Below, piece after piece: positions 49,031 to 58,035 of a DNA stretch of 64,000 bases. The translations under genes were made by a program, and so were the position numbers. Under the pieces are notes generated by a model, which worked only from the letters and a program-made list of their open reading frames with translations, searched no databases and was not told the DNA's origin. Source of the DNA: Variovorax boronicumulans (lineage in GTDB: Bacteria > Pseudomonadota > Gammaproteobacteria > Burkholderiales > Burkholderiaceae_C); NCBI RefSeq assembly GCF_019352895.1, contig NZ_JAAAFX010000004.1, forward strand, positions 62,001-126,000, given 5' to 3'. Each line of letters starts with the position of its first letter. Positions within the stretch are counted from its first letter, which is position 1.

Positions 49031-50575
49031 ATGGAATCCAAGATCAGCCGACGCCTGAAGCAGCCTCTTGCCAAAGAGGTCATCCAACACATTTTCCTGC
49101 CGCGCTTGAACCGGGAGTTCTTCGCCAACTTCGATCTGCTCAATGAGATCAACCTGGCGCACCTGCTCATGCTCCACGAGCAGGAGATTCTCGATGCGCG
49201 TGCTTCACTGCCTCTGGCCGAAGCCCTGCTCCAGATGCAGGCGGACGGGCCCCACGCGGTGGAACTCGACCCCGCGCGCGAAGAGGCCTACTTCAACTAT
49301 GAAGCGCATCTCATCAGGATGGTCGGTCCGGACCTCGGTGGCCGCCTGCACACGGCCCGCAGCCGCAACGACATCGGCGCCACCATCGACCGCATGCGGG
49401 CACGGGATTTCACGACGCGCATCGGCCAGGCCCTGATCGGTCTGGCCGACGCCGCCCTGACCCGGGCCGGCGAATTCGCGAACTGCGTGATGCCCGGCTA
49501 CACCCACATGCAGGCCGCGCAGCCCATCACCTATGGCTACTACCTGTCGGCGCTGGCCGATGCCTGGACGCGCGACGTCGACCGGCTGCTGCATGTGCTC
49601 GACAGCACGGACGGCTCGCCGCTCGGCGCCTGTGCGCTTGCGGGCACGTCCTTTCCCATCGATCGCGTCGGCCCCAGTGCATGGCTGGGTTTCACGCGGC
49701 CGCTGGCCAATGCGCTGGACGGCGTCGCCTCGCGCGACTTCGCATTGGAGCTGAGCGCCACGCTCTCGATCATGATGATCACCTGCAGCCGGATGGTGCA
49801 GGACTTCTACATCTGGTCGACGGCGGAGTTCGGCTACCTGTCCTTTCCCGACAGCGTCGCGAGCACTTCGAGCATCATGCCGCAGAAGAAGAATCCGGTC
49901 GTGCTGGAGTACCTGCGCGGCAAGACCGGCCACCTGATCGGCCTGACCTCGGCCGCCTTCTCGACCGTCAAGTCGACCCATTTCACCCACTCGGGCGACA
50001 GCAGCCGCGAAAGCACCCGGACCTGCTGGGAAAGCTGCGAGGAAGCGTTGAAGGCGCTCGAACTCATGCGGCTGCTGGTGGAACAGGTCGAGCCCGACCG
50101 CCAGCGCATGCTGTCGCGCGCCGCGCAGGACTTCTCGGCCGTCACGGACCTGGCCGACCTGCTGGTGCGCAAGGGCGACATCTCGTTTCGCGATGCGCAC
50201 CACGTGATCGGCGCGGTGGTGCGCCATGCGCTCGATCTCGGCATCCCTGCGCATGAGATCAGCGCCGAGACGATCAACGCGATGGCTTCCGAGCAGCTCG
50301 GCCGGCCGGTGCGGCTGCAGCAGGCGGACGTGAGCCAATGCCTGGACCCGGCGTCGAACGTCGCCGCGCGCCAGTCGTACGGCGGGCCGGCGCCACAGCA
50401 GGTGCTGCGGCATGTCGAAGCGCAACGGCTTGCACTGGCCGAGAAGGCCAGGCGCTTCGATGCCACCGCGCAGCGCGTGAGCGAAGCCCGCCAGGCCCTG
50501 CAGCGGCGCATCCAAGCGCTCGTCTCGCCCGCCACCGGATCGGCCACACCCACCGCCGGCGCCCTTGCCGGCTGA
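49031..50575 (+). CDS. ArgH-like C-N lyase (argininosuccinate lyase family)
   Basis: A 514-residue member of the aspartase/fumarase superfamily. The regions LGGRLHTARSRNDIGATIDR (first), GYTHMQAAQPITYGYYLSAL (second) and the mobile-loop signature SSIMPQKKNPVVLEYLRGKT (third) are intact. It is about 50 residues longer than typical ArgH at both ends. The neighbours are a LysR regulator, a TctC-type binding protein and a porin, and no arginine gene, so a catabolic lyase acting on an N-substituted aminodicarboxylate, as in EDDS lyase, is more likely than arginine synthesis. The substrate is inferred from context only. Confidence 0.8.
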   Translation: MESKISRRLKQPLAKEVIQHIFLPRLNREFFANFDLLNEINLAHLLMLHEQEILDARASLPLAEALLQMQADGPHAVELDPAREEAYFNYEAHLIRMVGPDLGGRLHTARSRNDIGATIDRMRARDFTTRIGQALIGLADAALTRAGEFANCVMPGYTHMQAAQPITYGYYLSALADAWTRDVDRLLHVLDSTDGSPLGACALAGTSFPIDRVGPSAWLGFTRPLANALDGVASRDFALELSATLSIMMITCSRMVQDFYIWSTAEFGYLSFPDSVASTSSIMPQKKNPVVLEYLRGKTGHLIGLTSAAFSTVKSTHFTHSGDSSRESTRTCWESCEEALKALELMRLLVEQVEPDRQRMLSRAAQDFSAVTDLADLLVRKGDISFRDAHHVIGAVVRHALDLGIPAHEISAETINAMASEQLGRPVRLQQADVSQCLDPASNVAARQSYGGPAPQQVLRHVEAQRLALAEKARRFDATAQRVSEARQALQRRIQALVSPATGSATPTAGALAG

Positions 50576-50591
50576 ACCCAGGAGTAAAGCG

Positions 50592-51554
50592 ATGCTGAAA
50601 TATGTCGCGGCCCTTGCCGTCACCCTCGGATCCTGCCTGGGCGCCAGTGCCCAGACCTACCCCACCAGGCCCATCACGCTGGTCGTGCCCTTCGCGCCCG
50701 GCGGCACCGTCAACCTGATGGGCCGCATCCTGGCGACCCGCATGTCCGAGCTGCTGGGCCAGACCGTCATCGTTGACAACAAGGCCGGCGCAGGCGGGAG
50801 CATCGGGGCATCGTTCGTGGCCAAGGCGCCGGCGGACGGGTACACGCTGATCTTCGCGACCCAAGGCCAGCAATCGATCCAGCCCCTGCTGTCGAAGAAG
50901 CTGCCTTACGACGCGCTCAAGGACTTCGCGCCGATCGCGCTGTTCTCGACGGTGCCGAACGTGCTGGCCGTGTCGCCGGACACCCCGGCGAAGAACGTGG
51001 CCGAGCTGCTGCAATACGCCAAGGCCCATCCCGGCGAACTGAACATGGCCTCGGCCGGCATCGGCTCGGTGAACCACCTGACGGGCGAGCTGTTCATGCT
51101 GCGCACCGGCGTCAACTTCACGCACACGCCCTACCGCGGCGCGGGGCCCGCCACGGCCGACCTGCTCGCGGGCCAGGCGCAAGTCATGTTCGCCAACCTG
51201 CCGAACGTGCTGCCGTACATCGCATCCGGCCGGGTCAGGGTGCTGGCGATCGCCAGCGACAAGCGCAACGCGGCGATACCGGACGTGCCCACGCTGGCCG
51301 AAGCGGGGATCAAGGACGCGACGGTCGAGTCGTGGTACGGGGTCATGGCGCCTGCGCGCACCGACCCGAAGATCATCAAGAAGCTGCAGGACACGGTGAT
51401 CGCGATCGCCAACGAGAAACCCATGATTGCGCATCTGGCCGACCAGGGCGCACGCCCCTTTCCTGGCACCAGCGAGGACATGGCGAAGCTTTCCAACGAC
51501 GAGACCCGGCGCTGGGCCGATGTCATCAAGCACGCCAGGATCCAGCTGAACTGA
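50592..51554 (+). CDS. TctC/Bug-family periplasmic binding protein (Sec signal)
   Basis: A 320-residue Bug-family protein with a normal Sec signal peptide (MLKYVAALAVTLGSCLGASA). The family motifs are complete: YPTRPITLVVPFAPGGTVNL, VIVDNKAGAGGSIGASFVAK, ADGYTLIFATQ and HTPYRGAGPATADLLAGQAQ. It follows the ArgH-like lyase by 16 bases and so probably captures its substrate, a carboxylate, in the periplasm. Confidence 0.93.
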   Translation: MLKYVAALAVTLGSCLGASAQTYPTRPITLVVPFAPGGTVNLMGRILATRMSELLGQTVIVDNKAGAGGSIGASFVAKAPADGYTLIFATQGQQSIQPLLSKKLPYDALKDFAPIALFSTVPNVLAVSPDTPAKNVAELLQYAKAHPGELNMASAGIGSVNHLTGELFMLRTGVNFTHTPYRGAGPATADLLAGQAQVMFANLPNVLPYIASGRVRVLAIASDKRNAAIPDVPTLAEAGIKDATVESWYGVMAPARTDPKIIKKLQDTVIAIANEKPMIAHLADQGARPFPGTSEDMAKLSNDETRRWADVIKHARIQLN

Positions 51555-51688
51555 GCGCAGGCGAGACACCTGCGCCCCGGGGCGCCACCGCAGCGCCCAC
51601 CCCCTCCCCTCACCGCGCCAAAGGATGCGGATCGCCGAGCGATCCACGCAAGCGCCGCCCTGCGCCCCAAGAATCTCGGAGACACACG

Positions 51689-52819
51689 ATGAAAAACAAG
51701 ATCCTCTCGGCCGTTTCACTGCTGGCCTGCGGCGTGGCAGGCGCCCAATCCTCTTCCGCGACGCTGTTCGGCGTGATCGATGCCGGCATCGCCCGATTCA
51801 GCGCCTCGGGCGGTGCGCATGCCACCGGCCTGGGATCGGGCGGCAACGGCACCTCCCGCCTGGGATTTCGCGGCATCGAGGATCTGGGCGGCGGCTTCAG
51901 CGCGGGCTTCTGGCTCGAGGGCCAGCTGAACAACGACGTGGGAGCGGGTGCCACGCAGAACACGGGGCTCGACTTCGCGCGCCGCGCCACGGTGAGCCTC
52001 GGCGGCAGCTTCGGCGAGTTGCGGCTGGGCCGCGACTACGCGCCCACCTACCTCAACATGAACCAGTTCGACGCCTGGGGCCAGCGCGGCCTGGGCACGG
52101 TGGAAACCACCGGTTCCTCACGCGGCGGTGTGGGCAGCTACACGCGAAGCTCCAACGGCATCGCCTATTTCCTGCCCGCCGACCTGGGCGGGCTGTACGG
52201 CACGGTGCAATACGCCTTCGGCGAGCAGCTGTCGAACAAGACCGCGGTCGCCAATGCGGCGGGCCTCTCGAACAGCGCCGCCAACGCAAGCACCGAACGC
52301 ACCGGCAGCTACCGCGGCGGGCGCATCGGCTATGCCCGCGGTCCCTTCGACGTGTCGGCCTCGTACGGCGTGTTCCAGGACGCGGTGCGCAACGCGGGGG
52401 CGGCCTTCTACGCCGGCGACTACCGGATCGCCAACCTCGGTGCGTCCTTCGATGCCGGCTTCGTCAAGGCGCTCTTCCTCTACCAGCGCGAGACGATCGG
52501 GGGTCGCGACGCGGTTCCGGATTTCGGCTTCCAGACCGTGGCGCTCGGCGCCACCGCACCGGTGGGCGCCGGTCTGTGGCGGGCCCAGGTGGCGCGCTAC
52601 AGCCAGTCGAACAGCCGCAACGACTTCGACAAGTACAGCGTGGGCTATGTGCACTACCTGTCGAAACGGACCCAGCTCTACGGCGACCTGGCCCGGCTGC
52701 GCAACAAGGGCGCAGGCACCGTGGCGTTGACGAACCTCAGCGCATCGGTCAACGCGCCGGTGCCGACCGCGGGCGGCAGCTCGACGGGCTACATGCTCGG
52801 CGTCAAGCACAGCTTCTGA
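51689..52819 (+). CDS. Gram-negative porin
   Basis: A 376-residue outer-membrane porin. A signal peptide (MKNKILSAVSLLACGVAGAQ) precedes the beta-barrel, which opens SSATLFGVIDAGIARFSASG and has the typical SRLGFRGIEDLGGGFSAGFW and LEGQLNNDVG strands, the AYYLNMNQ-like constriction region (YAPTYLNMNQFDAWGQ) and a C-terminal GVKHSF ending in Phe. It is the third gene of the lyase-binding protein-porin group and should let the substrate cross the outer membrane. Confidence 0.93.
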   Translation: MKNKILSAVSLLACGVAGAQSSSATLFGVIDAGIARFSASGGAHATGLGSGGNGTSRLGFRGIEDLGGGFSAGFWLEGQLNNDVGAGATQNTGLDFARRATVSLGGSFGELRLGRDYAPTYLNMNQFDAWGQRGLGTVETTGSSRGGVGSYTRSSNGIAYFLPADLGGLYGTVQYAFGEQLSNKTAVANAAGLSNSAANASTERTGSYRGGRIGYARGPFDVSASYGVFQDAVRNAGAAFYAGDYRIANLGASFDAGFVKALFLYQRETIGGRDAVPDFGFQTVALGATAPVGAGLWRAQVARYSQSNSRNDFDKYSVGYVHYLSKRTQLYGDLARLRNKGAGTVALTNLSASVNAPVPTAGGSSTGYMLGVKHSF

Positions 52820-52836
52820 GCCCCCCGCAGGCGCAG

Positions 52837-52893
52837 GTCGATTCGACCCGACACAAGTCGAATCGACAACAACACAGGCAATGTCGATTCGAC
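52837..52893 (+). promoter_or_regulatory. Three GT-N7-AC enhancer sites for NorR
   Basis: Palindromes GTCGATTCGAC at 52,837-52,847, GTCGAATCGAC at 52,857-52,867 and GTCGATTCGAC at 52,883-52,893 match the NorR half-site rule GT-N7-AC. Three sites upstream of a sigma-54 promoter is the arrangement of the E. coli norVW enhancer. Confidence 0.75.
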
Positions 52894-52935
52894 CCGATCC
52901 ACCCCCAAGTCGTTGATTTCAATCAGCTCGCCGCG

Positions 52936-52951
52936 CGGCACGGCCATTGCG
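52936..52951 (+). promoter_or_regulatory. Sigma-54 promoter of hmp
   Basis: CGGCACGGCCATTGCG has GG at -24 and GC at -12 with 10 bases between, 43 bases downstream of the last GT-N7-AC site and 49 bases before the hmp ATG. It predicts NorR-activated, nitric-oxide-inducible transcription. Confidence 0.7.
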
Positions 52952-52999
52952 ATGGACAAGACCTCCATTCCATCGGCCTCAGCGCCCCATCGAGCTTTC

Positions 53000-54187
53000 A
53001 TGATCACTCCCGCCCAACGCGCCATCGTCTCGTCCACCGTGCCCCTTCTCGAACGGGGCGGCGAGGCGCTGACCACGCATTTCTACCGGCTGCTGCTGGC
53101 CGAGCACCCCGAGCTTCGCCCCTTCTTCAACGAGGCCCATCAGGCCAGCGGCGAGCAGCCGCGCGCGCTGGCCAACGGCGTGCTGATGTACGCGAAGAAC
53201 ATCGACCGCCTGGAAGCCATGGGCGCGCTGGCCACGCAGATCGTCCACAAGCATGTGGCGCTGCAGGTGATGCCCGCCCACTACCCGATCGTCGGTGCCT
53301 GCCTGCTGCGTGCGATCCGCGAGGTGCTGGGTGCCGAGCTCGCGACCGACGAGGTGATCGACGCCTGGGCCGCGGCCTACGGACAACTCGCCGAGATCCT
53401 CATCGGCGCCGAGAAGCAGCTGTACGACGCACAGGCCGCCGCCCCCGGCGGCTGGCACGGCACGCGCGAATTCACCGTGCTGCGCAAGGTGCCCGAAAGC
53501 GCCGAGATCACTTCGTTCCATCTGGCGCCCACCGACGGCGGCGCGCTGATGGACTTCGCGCCCGGCCAGTACATCGGCCTGCGGCTCGAGGTCGGCGGCA
53601 AAAGCCTTCGCCGCCACTACTCGCTGTCGGCTGCGCCCAACGGCAAGAGCTACCGCATCAGCGTGAAGCGCGAGCCGGGCGGCGTGGCGTCCAACCATCT
53701 GCACGACCAGGTGCAGGTGAGCGACACGCTGCAATTGCTGCCGCCGTCGGGCGAATTCGTGCTGGCCGAGAGCGAACGTCCGCTGGTGCTGATCAGCGGC
53801 GGCGTCGGCATCACGCCCACGCTGGCGATGCTCGAGCAGGCGCTGGCAGGCGGCCGGGAGGTGGTGTTCATCCACTGTGCGCGCCATGCCGAGGTGCATG
53901 CCTTCCGCGAGCAGGTCGAATCGGCCGCTGCGCGGCATCCACGGCTGCAGCGCTTCTACTGCTACGACGAACCGAGCATCGGCGCCGCGCCGGCGCCTCA
54001 CGCGACCGGCCGGCTCGACGTCGAACGCCTGAACGCCTGGCTGCCCGCGCACACGCGCGACATCGACGCCTACTTTCTGGGGCCCAAGCCCTTCATGCAA
54101 CTGGTGCGACGCGGGCTGCGTGCCTGGGGCGTGCCGGATGCGCAGTCGCGCTTCGAGTTCTTCGGGCCGGCTTCGGCGCTGGAGTGA
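53000..54187 (+). CDS. hmp: Flavohaemoprotein, nitric oxide dioxygenase
   Basis: A 395-residue Hmp. The globin domain has HFYRLLLAEHPELRPFFNEA with the B10-type Tyr, and VHKHVALQVMPAHYPIVGAC with the proximal His. The FAD domain has LRRHYSLSAAP, and the NAD domain has LVLISGGVGITPTLAMLEQA with a C-terminal YFLGPKPFMQLV. It converts NO to nitrate with oxygen and NADH. A sigma-54 promoter with NorR sites lies upstream, and the norR gene is convergent downstream. Confidence 0.96.
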   Translation: MITPAQRAIVSSTVPLLERGGEALTTHFYRLLLAEHPELRPFFNEAHQASGEQPRALANGVLMYAKNIDRLEAMGALATQIVHKHVALQVMPAHYPIVGACLLRAIREVLGAELATDEVIDAWAAAYGQLAEILIGAEKQLYDAQAAAPGGWHGTREFTVLRKVPESAEITSFHLAPTDGGALMDFAPGQYIGLRLEVGGKSLRRHYSLSAAPNGKSYRISVKREPGGVASNHLHDQVQVSDTLQLLPPSGEFVLAESERPLVLISGGVGITPTLAMLEQALAGGREVVFIHCARHAEVHAFREQVESAAARHPRLQRFYCYDEPSIGAAPAPHATGRLDVERLNAWLPAHTRDIDAYFLGPKPFMQLVRRGLRAWGVPDAQSRFEFFGPASALE

Positions 54188-54205
54188 AGAAAGAAAGCGC
54201 GGGCT

Positions 54206-55780
54206 TCAGCCGCGCGCAATGCCCAGCCGCTTCGCCATGCGCGCGAGGTTGGCCGGATCGATGCGCAAGGCACGCGCTGCAGCGGCCCATTGCTGGCCAT
54301 GCTGCTCCAGCGCCTGCAGCACCATGCGGCGCTCCAGGTCGGCCACGGCGTCGCGCAGGCCAAGGCCTGGAAGCGACGCGTCGGCGGCAAGGTCGCGGGC
54401 GAAGACCTGCGCGGGTGCAGCGGCCACGGTGCCGAGCCCGAGATCGTCGGCACCCAGCGTCAGGATGCGCGGGCGCTGCGCATGCCGCCCGAGGGCCTTG
54501 ACCACGCTGCGGCCCAGCAGGTGCTCGAGTTCGCGCACGTTGCCGGGCCAGTCGTAGGCCAGCAACGCAGCCTGGGCACCGGCGTCGAGCCGTACCGCGC
54601 CCAGGCCCATGCGCGAGCGTGCCTCCTCCAGAAAGAAGCCGCCGATCGGCAGCACGTCGCGCCCACGCTCGCGCAGCGTCGGCACCTGCAGCGGGTACAC
54701 GCTGAGCCGGTGGTAGAAGTCGGCGCGCAGCCGGCCCGCGCGCACTTCCTCGGCCAGGTCGCGATTGCTCGCCGCGATCACGCGCACGTCGACGCGGTGC
54801 TCGCGATCGGAGCCCAGGCGCTGCAAGTGGCCGCCCTGCAGCACGCGCAAGAGCTTGGCCTGCACCTGCAGCGGCAGCTCGGCCACTTCGTCGAGGAACA
54901 ACGTGCCGCCGTCGGCCAGTTCGAACTTGCCGCGCCGGTCGCCGACCGCACCGGTGAACGCGCCTCGCACGTGGCCGAACAGTTCGCTCTCGACCAGGCT
55001 GTCGGGCAGCGCCGCGCAGTTGATGCTGACCAGCGGCCGCTTCGCGCGCGCCGAGGCTGCATGCAGCGCCTGCGCCACCAGTTCCTTGCCGGTGCCGGTC
55101 TCGCCCTGGATCAGCACACAGAGTTCGGTCGGCCCGGCCAGCGCGATGTCCTTCATCAAGCGTTTGTGCGCCGCGCTGTGGCCGATCAACTGGCGCGGCC
55201 CGTGTGCCGGGGACTGCGCGTAGCTGTCGGCACGCAGCCGCTCGTCTTCGGCGCGCTCGGCCAGGCCCTGCATGCGCCCGGCCGCCGCAACCGTTGCAGC
55301 GGCCAGGCTCGCAAAGGCTTGCAGCACCTGGAGGTCCGCGCGCGAGAAGCGCCCGACATCGAGTGCATCGAGCGTGAGCACGCCCCAGGGCCGGCCATCG
55401 ACACGCAGCGCGCAACCCATGCAGTCGTGCACCGGCAGGTGGCCCTGCACCGCCTCCACCAGACCGTCGAAGGGATCGGGCAGACCGCAATCGGCCGCAA
55501 AGCGCACCGGTGCGCTCGCCTCGAGCAGTTGCACGAAACGCGGATGCTCGGTCACGCGAAAGCGTCGGCCCAGCGTGTCGCGGCTCAGCCCGTCGACGGC
55601 CAGCGGGACCAGCCAGTCGCCGTCGAGTCGCAGCATGGCGGCAGCGTCGCAGGGCAACAGAACGCGCAGCGTTTCCAGAAGCCGTCGATGGCGCTCGGCC
55701 TCGGGCAGATCCTGCGCGAGGTCGGCCATCAAGGGGAGCAGAGCGGTCAGCAGGCTGGGCGGGTTCATGGGGTCGGTCAT
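54206..55780 (-). CDS. norR: Nitric-oxide-responsive activator NorR
   Basis: A 524-residue sigma-54 activator. An N-terminal GAF domain (residues about 20-170), where NorR binds NO at a non-haem iron, is followed by the AAA+ domain with GETGTGKELVAQAL (Walker A), RGAFTGA and LFLDEVAELP, and a C-terminal Fis-type HTH (WAAAARALRIDPANLARMAK). It is convergent with hmp. A GT-N7-AC site overlaps its own start. The start may be the ATG at 55,780 or 55,768. Confidence 0.94.
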   Translation of the reverse strand: MTDPMNPPSLLTALLPLMADLAQDLPEAERHRRLLETLRVLLPCDAAAMLRLDGDWLVPLAVDGLSRDTLGRRFRVTEHPRFVQLLEASAPVRFAADCGLPDPFDGLVEAVQGHLPVHDCMGCALRVDGRPWGVLTLDALDVGRFSRADLQVLQAFASLAAATVAAAGRMQGLAERAEDERLRADSYAQSPAHGPRQLIGHSAAHKRLMKDIALAGPTELCVLIQGETGTGKELVAQALHAASARAKRPLVSINCAALPDSLVESELFGHVRGAFTGAVGDRRGKFELADGGTLFLDEVAELPLQVQAKLLRVLQGGHLQRLGSDREHRVDVRVIAASNRDLAEEVRAGRLRADFYHRLSVYPLQVPTLRERGRDVLPIGGFFLEEARSRMGLGAVRLDAGAQAALLAYDWPGNVRELEHLLGRSVVKALGRHAQRPRILTLGADDLGLGTVAAAPAQVFARDLAADASLPGLGLRDAVADLERRMVLQALEQHGQQWAAAARALRIDPANLARMAKRLGIARG

Positions 55781-55786
55781 TCTGAC
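55776..55786. promoter_or_regulatory. NorR-type site over the norR start
   Basis: GTCATTCTGAC fits GT-N7-AC and overlaps the first codons of norR, which would give NorR binding and autorepression as known in other bacteria. Confidence 0.45.
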
Positions 55787-55872
55787 CGGAGGCCCAATCC
55801 CGCACACGGGGACGGTGCTCGCCAGGGCGGCACGCACGCCGCGCCCACGCGGTGGCCGCAGCCCCGGGCGCC

Positions 55873-56298
55873 TTACCTGGCGGAAGCGCGCGCGGCGTCT
55901 GCCTTCGCCTTCGCCGCATCGGCCTTCTTCTGCAGGTCGGCGGCTTCCTTCTCGGCGGCCTTGGCTTCGGCCTCCTTCGCGTCCTTGTTCGGCGACGCCA
56001 TGGCGTTGCCGGCCATGGAGCCCACCGCGCCGCCGACCACCGCCGCGCCAGCGATGCCCATCAGGCCGGGGCCGCGCGCGGCCGGCGCGGCAGCCGCTGC
56101 CGGTGCCGCCGCCGCGGGTGCCGCCGCTGCGGGCGCAGGCGTTGCCGGTCGTGCCGCCGGCGCGGCCGGTGTGGTGCGCCCGAAGCTCTTGCCGCCGCCC
56201 ATGCGCTTGGCATGCGCCAGGTTCGGAACGGCCAGTGAGGCGAAGGTCAAGGCGATGACGGCTGCAGCGGTGGAACGAAGGGAAATGGAACGGCGCAT
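55873..56298 (-). CDS. Secreted Ala-rich protein with GGGKSFG motif
   Basis: A 141-residue exported protein. The signal peptide is MRRSISLRSTAAAVIALTFA, with a cut near AHA. The mature start AKRMGGGKSFGRTTPAAPA is shared by a family of uncharacterised Burkholderiales membrane-associated proteins. A Pro/Ala linker, one hydrophobic glycine-rich stretch (GLMGIAGAAVVGGAVGSMAG) and a C-terminal Ala/Lys/Glu-rich coiled coil (EAEAKAAEKEAADLQKKADA) follow. Function unknown. It is upstream of norR on the same strand. Confidence 0.7.
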   Translation of the reverse strand: MRRSISLRSTAAAVIALTFASLAVPNLAHAKRMGGGKSFGRTTPAAPAARPATPAPAAAAPAAAAPAAAAAPAARGPGLMGIAGAAVVGGAVGSMAGNAMASPNKDAKEAEAKAAEKEAADLQKKADAAKAKADAARASAR

Positions 56299-56795
56299 GG
56301 GTGGTCCTGGGGAATTCTTTCGCCGCGCACACCGCGCGACGTTGGACCGATCCTAGAACGGCACCTTCCGCGCGGTTCTGGAAATACGCACTTTCTGGAC
56401 GGGATTGCGGCGAGCGAGACAGCGCACCGCGGGTTCTCATCGACCGCACCGGCGTCGGGCCCACCATCGGAAAGCCGTTCAAGCCGCGGCGCAGCGGCTC
56501 GACACGGGGCACTGAACGACCTCTTCCCCGTGCGAATTCCCTCGAGCCAGGAGCAAGCGCGTGGCGGATCGCCTCGCCAACGCGATCCTTCGGGCCCGAA
56601 GAACGAAAGGCTTGCCGAAGGTCTCGCACGGCAGGCGCCGCCATCCGGGGTGGTGCTCGGTAAATCCAAGCTCCAAGCGCCGACGCGAATCTCAAGAGGG
56701 GCTTTGTCCATGCGGTTTCAAAGGCTCACCCAGGCAAAGGCGTGAGCAGCGAGTGAAGGCAAAACCCGGCGCAGCGGCAAAGCGCACAATGGCCA
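56299..56795. other. Gene-less region containing a degenerate ssrA-terminator-like repeat
   Basis: About 500 bases without a credible gene. Positions 56,529-56,660 resemble the region at 59,868-59,991, just downstream of and including the 3' end of ssrA. Shared blocks in the same order are GTGCGAATT, ATCGCCT, CGGGCCCG, GGTCTC and GGCAGGCG, ending near GTGGTG. Both copies contain a hairpin at the equivalent place. It may be a decayed attachment site. Confidence 0.5.
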
Positions 56796-57485
56796 ATGAA
56801 TATTCTGGCCGACGACTTCATTTGCCCTGCATGCTTTGCGCGCGTGGAGTGGGGTGCGCCGGGCACGGTGGACATGCGAACGCTGATCACCGTGGGCCGA
56901 AAGCGGCTCGGTCTTTCCGTCACGGCTTTTGCGCTGGCCCTGGGCGTGACCCGGGGCGCCGTGCAGCAATGGGAGCGTCCCGACGGCACCGCGCCAAAGC
57001 GCTCTCGAATGGCACGCATCGCGGCGCTGCTGAGCATCTCAGCGGGGGAATTGCAGTTCGGAGGGCCGCCGGATCGACCCCTCATCTCGAGCCGGCAGCG
57101 CGTCCGGGTGACCTCCGAAGTCGAGGCCGGAGGCTTCTCCAACATCGACAACTTCGCGGATGGCAAGCCGTTCGAGACAGTGGCCGTGACCGTCGAGGTC
57201 AAGCGCCACACCTTCGCGCTCAAGGTTCACGGCAACAGCATGTGCAGCCCTATCGGCGAGTCGTTTCCCGAGGGAACCTTGATTGTGGTGGAGCCTGAGA
57301 TGACCGCAGAGCCGGGCGATTACGTCATCGCCCTGAACCACAACGACCAGGGGACCTTCAAACAGCTGCTGCTGCGGGACGGCGTGCTGTATTTGCACCC
57401 GCTGAACAAGCGCTTCAAACCGGTTCCGCTGGGCACCTCCAAGATCATCGGCGTGGTACGCGAGGCGATCCGGCGATTCCGCTGA
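56796..57485 (+). CDS. XRE-S24 repressor-like regulator
   Basis: A 229-residue (or, from the internal start at 56,874, 203-residue) regulator. An HTH (RKRLGLSVTAFALALGVTRG, then AVQQWERPDGT) is followed by a LexA/CI-type S24 peptidase domain: EVEAGGFSN with a possible Ala-Gly cleavage site, KVHGNSMCSPIGESFPEGTL with the catalytic Ser, and GTFKQLLLRDGVLYLHPLNK with the Lys. Such proteins are phage repressors or SOS-type regulators. No prophage genes adjoin, so it may be a relic of an element inserted near ssrA. A TAG-containing inverted repeat lies 44 bases downstream. Confidence 0.8.
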   Translation: MNILADDFICPACFARVEWGAPGTVDMRTLITVGRKRLGLSVTAFALALGVTRGAVQQWERPDGTAPKRSRMARIAALLSISAGELQFGGPPDRPLISSRQRVRVTSEVEAGGFSNIDNFADGKPFETVAVTVEVKRHTFALKVHGNSMCSPIGESFPEGTLIVVEPEMTAEPGDYVIALNHNDQGTFKQLLLRDGVLYLHPLNKRFKPVPLGTSKIIGVVREAIRRFR

Positions 57486-57528
57486 GACCCAGCATCCGCC
57501 CACTCGAGTGCCTCCGGCCGACACGAAG

Positions 57529-57545
57529 CGCTAGTCAATCTAGCG
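57529..57545. promoter_or_regulatory. Inverted repeat CGCTAG-N5-CTAGCG
   Basis: A perfect 6-bp inverted repeat with five bases between the arms lies in the 190-base gap after the S24 regulator gene and before a small gene. It is a candidate operator for that regulator. Confidence 0.4.
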
Positions 57546-57678
57546 GATAGAGTGCCTGCTCAAATTCCCGTCGGGCAGATGTTCTGTCTACCATGAGGGC
57601 TGGTTCTCCTCTTCCTCGCTTTCGTCGTGCACGCCTTTTGGCTGCCCCATGCCATGGAAAGAGGACTGGAGGGCGCGC

Positions 57679-57918
57679 ATGAAATTTGTCATCATCCCCG
57701 AGCTGAAGGGCTGCTGGATCTGGGAACTCAGAGGGCCCGACGGCGTCCCTGTATCGAGGAGCCCGCGGCGCTTCACCGACAAGGCAGAGGTCATCTCCGA
57801 GATCAGGAAGGTGCGGCTCGCAGCAGGACGCGCCCAGATCTTCGACCTTGTCGGCGAACTCCAGGAAGAGGTTCTGGCGCCGACCCCAATCGGCCTGGCG
57901 CGCCCCCTGCCCAAATAG
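57679..57918 (+). CDS. Small DUF1508-like protein, 79 aa
   Basis: A 79-residue protein starting MKFVIIPELKGCWIWELRGP. The pattern WELRGPDGVPVSRSPRRFTD, then KAEVISEIRKVRLAAG, resembles a single YegP/DUF1508 unit with the xWxWxLxxxxGxxVxxS core. Function unknown; such domains are small beta proteins. It stands alone between the S24 regulator and a small hypothetical gene. Confidence 0.6.
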   Translation: MKFVIIPELKGCWIWELRGPDGVPVSRSPRRFTDKAEVISEIRKVRLAAGRAQIFDLVGELQEEVLAPTPIGLARPLPK

Positions 57919-58035
57919 AAGGCGCCGGACACACCCGGCGCGAGATCAGGGCCGTCGCGGCTTCTTTACGCTTTCGATCGTAGGACGTCGACTCCTGTGC
58001 GCGGCGGCCTGTCAGCAGGACTTCAGAATCTCTGC

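Noticed and set aside
51625..54501. Open frame of 958 codons in a second frame over porin and hmp
   Set aside because: Overlaps the porin and hmp in another frame, is Arg-rich, and has no ribosome-binding site or domain.
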